Source: Rhabditoides inermis
Lineage: Eukaryota > Nematoda > Chromadorea > Rhabditida > Rhabditidae
Assembly: GCA_963966185.1 (NCBI GenBank)
Contig: CAWZYM010000196.1
Span: 431,001 to 495,000 of the forward strand
DNA length: 64,000 nt
Direction: 5' to 3'
The notes under the pieces are model-generated. The model was not told where the DNA came from. It did not search any database and saw nothing but the letters and a program-made list of their open reading frames with translations. Each line of letters opens with the position of its first letter. Position 1 is the stretch's first letter. This document shows, one piece after another, positions 58,969-64,000 of this stretch. The position numbers and the translations under genes were made by a program.

Positions 58969-61900
58969 CCTCTCTCTCTCTCTCACCGGGTTGAAACGTA
59001 TTTCGAAACAGCTGCATTGAGATTCCCTCAGAAGCTTTCTATTCACTTTTAAATTATTCAAACATTCATCTCAAACCTCTGATTGACCGATAAATACAGC
59101 GAACTATCTAATTGTCATGATGAAACGTATGTTCACGAACGCATAGTTTTCAATCGTTGTACTGGCGTTCCACCGGTGTCATTCTACAATTATGAAACAG
59201 TGTGGTAGAACAACGTTTAGAGCTCGAGAACTGATAACAATAAAAATATCCCCAAAATAATTTCAGAACAAGTTGATTCCGACCGACGAACAGCTCTCGG
59301 AGACCGCTTCGCTCGCCTCCCTCCTACAATACCCACTCATCCGCGACCGCATTCCCAAGGTACGGTAGGCATACTGTAGTTCCTCTGACATACTGTATTT
59401 TTTTTTGATTTTTTTCAGGTCACCCGTCAGGAGCTTCTCGACATGAAGAGCAGTGAGGTGACGGGAAAGATTGTCACGGTGAGTCTCTCTCTCTTTCTCT
59501 CTCTCTCTCTTTTTCACACTCTCTCTTTCTCTTTCTCTCTCTCTCTTCTCACGTCTTCTTTTCAGAAGGACCTCGAGGAGACCCACTCCGTGAACCACAC
59601 CTATTCGATTGATGGATGGATTCTTGATGAGGTGGGTTTTCGACAATTCCGATCGCTTCTATAGTTCTATTCTCGCAATAAGTTGCGCGCGATCGGGTAG
59701 ATCAGAGAAAGACGGAGAGTCAACTCTCGGCAATAGCGCGCAAAACAAGAGAGGCAGACGGTTATGGCACCGTATTTCGAACTGCAAGCGAGGTAGATCG
59801 AAAACTATCGTTCTAGCGCAGAGTATAGATTGATCCATTACCAATCGCGCCGTTTTTTAAGACCATCTGAAACATATTTGCAAGAACAATGAGCCAAACA
59901 GCGAACAATTAGAAAACCTTTGATTCAAATCAAAATTTCTATTCAGTACCTCTATACACAATGTAATGGGTCGCTATGGTCAGCATGATCCGCTCTCATC
60001 CGTCTGCTCTCGTTGATTCAGAATCAGAATATTTATCTCGAATCAGCTAGCACACAATATCGATTATGTGACTTACGGTGTGATATGGTAAAATACAGTA
60101 ATACAATGCCTACTGCGAGTTCCAACAACACGGATTTCGGTTGTCCCGTGGATGCGTACGCGTTGTTGGTAAAGGTGCGGTCAGTCTCTTCGGAATCAAT
60201 TCAGAAGGGTTTCGAAAGGATCGCAAGGCATTCCGAAGTGTTCGGGGTTATTCGGGAGTGTTCCGAAGACAATTCGGGAGTGTTCTGAGGGCGATTCGCA
60301 AGACAATTCCGTGTTTCGCAGGCTTTCGAGAGTGTTTCGAAGAGACTGACCGCAACTTAATGCTTGTCATCGTTGATTACCGTAATCGATATGTCACCGC
60401 TCCTCTTTGCAGGCCGTGTCGAAGATCCCCGGCGTTCTCGACGGCTCCACGCCCGTCGACGATCTCAGAATGGTGAGGCGCGCATTTACAGTTGTAATTG
60501 TCACTAACTTTGAGGTGTCGTACATGTTAGCGAATTCGCGGTAATAGCATTCCCGACAAAAAGGACAAACGTTTAGAGCACCGTGTTCGATCTGCAAGCG
60601 AGGTAGAAGCGGAAATCTATTATGACCTATTATAAAAACGACAAAGAGCGCGATGAAATCTCGTTTATGCATGTTGTACGTTTACAAGGATACAACGTTA
60701 CATTCTTCTAGGTTCTGTCCCGCTTCGTGGCCAACCGAGCCAACAACACCGAGAGGGACATCCACAGGATACGGTGAGGACACTTACCCAAGCTCCTTAG
60801 TAATGTAACGTAAAATCCGTCATACGAGTTGTTTATTTGTTTGTTCACATGTTTACCTGTTTGTTTTTCTCACATCGAAAACTCTTGACAACCTGATGCG
60901 ATGAAATCGGTGGTCGACAAGCCGTGTGAGTGACAGACCGAACAGACATATTTAAAAGTGTTTATCCGTGTTTATTTTTTCATTTACATTTTAGAAAGTC
61001 CGCCATCGCGCCGTTCGCCTTCTGTGGAACGATCGTCAATCATCTCCGGAGCATCATCAAGGTACGGTAACACAGGCGATCTAATCACATCGGCGTACGT
61101 TTCTATACAGACATAATGCATTTCTTTATCTCACTATACGTTTCATCGCATTTCTATACATACATACGGGACACTCTCGCAATCAGGTGGACGAACGTAT
61201 GAACAAATGAGTAAACAAACGAACAAACAAGCCATGTTCTAGGAGCAGAAATGTGTGGAGCAGGCGGGCTCGTGGGGTCCGTTCCTCGTCCTGTTCGCGT
61301 CGCTGTTCTTCCTCGGAATCGGACGGTACGTTTCGAGATACGTTTCACGGTAGGTTTATGATTACCTAGGCCCGTTCCTCAATCCACGCCGAGCTATAGT
61401 TCTATGCTCGCAATAAGTTGCGAGCGGTGGGGTAGATCAGAGGAAGACGGAGAGTCAGCTCTCGGCAATAGCGCGCAAAACAAGAGAGGCAGACGGTTAT
61501 GGCACCGTATTTCGAACTGCAAGCGAGGTAGATCGAAAACTATCGCTCTGGCGCAAACTATATAACACTCTGCATCCTTTCGAAACCATCAAGTACTGTT
61601 CAACTGATCCTGTCCTATCACATTACTGGATGCCAGTTTTTCACTGGATAATTGCCACCGCCTCATCTTATTGCTCTTGGAATACGCTGACAAAGCTTGA
61701 AAAAAGACGTATAAAGTTCTGTAAATTATATAAACAATAAATATAAGAAAAAAGAAAAAATATATAGAGAAACTAGTGATACATAAATAAATAATAATAC
61801 CTTCCAGCACCATGCCGTGGTCGTTGGGAGTGCCCCTCGTCGACGACAACGTGAAGAGGAAGAACCTGCCCGCGTACTTTGGTATGGTTACTTGTTTGTT

Positions 61901-63723
61901 TACTGGTTTTTTTTACACAATATCTGCTGTACGTCTCCTTCTCTTTCATTAAAAATAAATAAATAAATTGTGTGTGAACAATAGATTCACGACCAGAAGG
62001 TTAGAGTAAAGCTTCCGAACTGCAAGCGAGGTAGATCGCAGTCATATCGCTTTGGCGCAGCTCATTTGTTTACTCATTCGTTTACCTGTCAAATCACTTG
62101 TTCACCCGCTCGTTTCTAGCCGGCATCTCTTTCATCCGCGTGCTCGGTCCCATCTGCGGATACCTCATCGGATCATTCTGCAACAAACTCTACTACACAC
62201 TCAACCGTGAGTTACAGTACACATACCGTTACCGTATCCTCACAACAGGTCTTACACAACATTTGTCTCTACCGTACCTTCATATCAATGTCTTACAGTA
62301 TAATTTATCATCACCGTACCCTCATATTATGTCGTACAGTACACTTATCATTACCGTACCCACATACCAAATACCGTACCCCCCGTTCCAGCCCCGGCCG
62401 GTCTCACAGCCGCCGACCCAACCTGGATCGGCGCGTGGTGGATCGGATTCATTGTGATAGGAGTGAGTACCGCGAATTATTTTTATTTTTCTAATATTCA
62501 AAACAAAGTTTTATGGTTTACCTTCGCGCACTGCATTTTGCTGTCTGCTACAATATACCAAGCGCTCGAAAAGTCGAACTCTCTCACAACAGTTTGGAAT
62601 CTCTTACTATGATTGGGTCCGATTCGGATACTTTTCACTGGAAGCTTTACATGTGATATGCATTCTTGGGTGGTTGAAGCAATATATGTAAATATGTAAA
62701 TAGTAATATATGTAATATAAAAATAAAGAAAACAAATTGTTGTTTCAGATCATGACGTTCTTCCCCTCTCTCGCTCTCTTCTTTTTCCCCAACCCGACAC
62801 CAAAGACGTGAGTGATTGTCACAATATCATTATCACTATGTTCTTTGATCGCTATCAATTACAGGTATGATTAGCATTATCACTCTGTTTTTTTAATGAT
62901 CGATATCAGCGATTCTAGGATTCTAGGGATAGTAATGATTTGATATTGATAACATGATCGCGGGGTAGGGAATGATTGATATTGATAAGATGAAAAGGTG
63001 ATCGTAATAGTGCCGGCAGACTTTGGTCTTTTTGCGTCGGTCCGGCCAGACGGAAAACGAATGCTCATAAAGTGCGAGTGAGAAAATCAAAGTACGCTCA
63101 TGTATGTTAGCAGGGATGTCGTTGAGTAGCCTCACTAGAATTAACAACAACGAATTTATTGCAACAAGACATCATTGTGAAACGTGATTATAGAGTTTAA
63201 AAAAACTGACTGAAAGTCATCGTCAGCGGAACTGTTGCGGGAAAACATTGTCATAATCACAACGCCTAATTGTTTACCGGAATTTGGTTTGCGCGTGGTG
63301 GATAGTGCGTGAAGAGTTCCGGTTGCGACAACTTCTAATAATCTCCATGCTTTGCCGAAAGGGTTACCACGCAAAGAATGCAGACGGACCAACGACCGCC
63401 GAAAATGGAACGATCTCATTTCCCAGCGCTAACCAAACCATCTCGCATGCGTGCAATATGTACATGAATAAGCGATGCTGGATACATATTTGATTTGATT
63501 TGATTGATTTGTTACCACGCAGATTCTGTCTATAGATAACCGTGAAACGGGTCATGAGAGTGAGAGATAGGAGTCACAGGAGAGACTTGTTGTAGGTCTT
63601 CCCCGTCGGCCTCCGAGGACGGCTCGCAGGCATCGGAGCAGAAGAAGCAGAAGAAGGGGCTGAACCTGCACGACAAACACAAGGACAGCAAGCACCATCT
63701 CAGTGGCACAGAGAAGACCAAGG
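55535..63723 (+). CDS. Organic anion transporter, OATP/SLCO family (3' end beyond window)
   Basis: OATPs are 12-TM plasma-membrane carriers of amphipathic organic anions. Seventeen exons join in phase, about 458 residues so far: 55535-55674, 57427-57491, 57753-57836, 58133-58199, 58710-58818, 59267-59359, 59419-59478, 59566-59631, 60413-60472, 60712-60773, 60995-61061, 61243-61325, 61808-61881, 62120-62206, 62392-62462, 62749-62807 and 63596-63723. Landmarks are a basic, Ser-rich cytosolic N-terminus, TM1 (MERIYVFLSLFSLVYFFEAI), FQIPSKLSGFLVSA, DIGYIPTVIFISYFGSKGNR, a long first outer loop, SWGPFLVLFASLFFLGIGRT, PWSLGVPLVDDNV, and the family signature DPTWIGAWWIGFIVIG. A charged loop (SEQKKQKKGLNLHDKHKD) follows. 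The second half, with the cysteine-rich Kazal-like loop and later TMs, is outside the window. Introns hold CT/GA microsatellites and a dispersed repeat. Confidence 0.94.
55675..57426. other. First intron of the OATP gene, 1.75 kb
   Basis: It contains a (GA)n tract at 55751-55793, CT-rich tracts at 55985-56085, 56312-56357 and 56829-56861, and otherwise unique AT-rich DNA. No further gene is seen. Confidence 0.7.
58826..58985. repeat. (CT)n microsatellite in OATP intron
   Basis: About 160 bp of interrupted CT repeat directly after a donor site; a shorter tract follows the exon ending at 59478. Confidence 0.95.
59672..59832 (+). repeat. Dispersed intronic repeat, copy 1
   Basis: Begins TCTATTCTCGCAATAAGTTGC and ends AACTATCGTTCTAGCGCAGA. 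It is over 90% identical by eye to 61394-61562, and both are in the sense orientation of the OATP gene. Confidence 0.85.
60185..60350 (+). repeat. Degenerate tandem repeat around TTCGGAAGTGTTCGGG
   Basis: Eight to ten diverged units of about 16-20 bp, rich in TTCG and TTCC, in the OATP intron before exon 60413. Confidence 0.7.
60560..60612 (+). repeat. Dispersed intronic repeat, partial diverged copy
   Basis: Contains GTTCGATCTGCAAGCGAGGTAG, corresponding to the 3' part of the 59672 and 61394 copies. Confidence 0.6.
61394..61562 (+). repeat. Dispersed intronic repeat, copy 2
   Basis: Second near-complete copy of the 59672 repeat, in the intron before exon 61808. A 3'-end-only copy (AACTGCAAGCGAGGTAGATCG) is at 62011-62064. 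Confidence 0.85.
62207..62391. repeat. TACAGTA/TACCGTACC-rich OATP intron
   Basis: Four loosely repeated units of about 45 bp, each containing TACAGTA and ACCGTACCC-type motifs; related to the clusters in fbp-1 introns. Confidence 0.65.
62808..63595. other. OATP intron before the last visible exon, 788 bp
   Basis: AT-rich intron with repeated GATTGATATTGATAA-like stretches near 62900-63000. No exon or element with clear ends was found. Confidence 0.6.
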
Positions 63724-63731
63724 GTGAGGGG

Positions 63732-63737
<6 letters not shown>

Positions 63738-63782
<45 letters not shown>

Positions 63783-63783
63783 C
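63738..63783. repeat. (CT)n microsatellite at the right edge
   Basis: About 20 CT units just after the donor at 63723, inside the next OATP intron. Confidence 0.95.
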
Positions 63784-64000
63784 TCTCTTCTTTTCCCTCT
63801 CGTTTCTCGCATAAATACGATTCTCTATAAGAGTTTTCAAGTTCTTTCGGACTTCCGCGAAAAACAAAACAACAACAAACAAACAGCGGGTCTCTACGGC
63901 CAATAATAAGACATTCGTTTCTCTCTCCCCTTCTCGGCCTTGTGACTATGACTGTGATTGTTTCTCACTCGAACCATGTACATGTTAGCCGTATTGCTTC

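Overview
The window is nematode genomic DNA. Introns are mostly 40-60 nt with TTTCAG-type acceptors and carry repeat-filled longer exceptions. Spliced-leader-like acceptors lie just before several start codons. There is an intact RTE-clade retrotransposon, a CK1-type kinase, a tyrosine-phosphatase domain and a C6-like secreted protein, all typical of nematode genomes. I cannot name the species. All exon models were built by eye from splice signals and reading phase; no transcript or database evidence was available.

Region 1 (1-26.3 kb) is young, repeat-rich DNA around a duplicated gene. Two copies lie head to head. The left copy is on the minus strand (7286 down to the window edge) and the right copy on the plus strand (11183 onwards). 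Their 3' parts form inverted arms (1-3078 and 14986-18063) that look about 98-99% identical. From 14781 the right copy can be followed through 21 exons in unbroken phase. They encode a protein with five membrane segments and prominin-like topology, and it reads on in frame into a protein-tyrosine-phosphatase domain. A 2041-bp segment of this gene (17001-19041) is repeated at 22177-24217, with a full-length RTE element between the copies. The phosphatase is completed only after the second copy and is followed at once by a CK1-family kinase, possibly as a fusion. The surroundings hold a 2.6-kb GAGAACGA satellite, several inverted-repeat elements, a foldback element with tRNA-like arms, an RTE fragment and an unidentified gene end.

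Region 2 (27.3-54.7 kb) is conserved euchromatin, all on the minus strand except for one nested gene: fructose-1,6-bisphosphatase, with a small secreted C6-like gene antisense inside its 2.2-kb intron; a mitochondrial short/branched-chain acyl-CoA dehydrogenase; a GW182/AIN protein of the microRNA silencing complex; and a TFIIS-N-domain-like protein with two alternative C-termini, one carrying AT-hooks. CT/GA microsatellites sit in most longer introns.

Region 3 (54.7-64 kb) starts at a divergent promoter region and holds the first 17 exons of an OATP/SLCO organic-anion transporter on the plus strand, cut by the window end. Its introns carry several copies of a dispersed repeat of about 160 bp.

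The housekeeping genes act in gluconeogenesis, branched-chain amino-acid catabolism, RNA silencing and transport, and share no obvious pathway. The receptor-phosphatase/kinase locus is the most unusual content.
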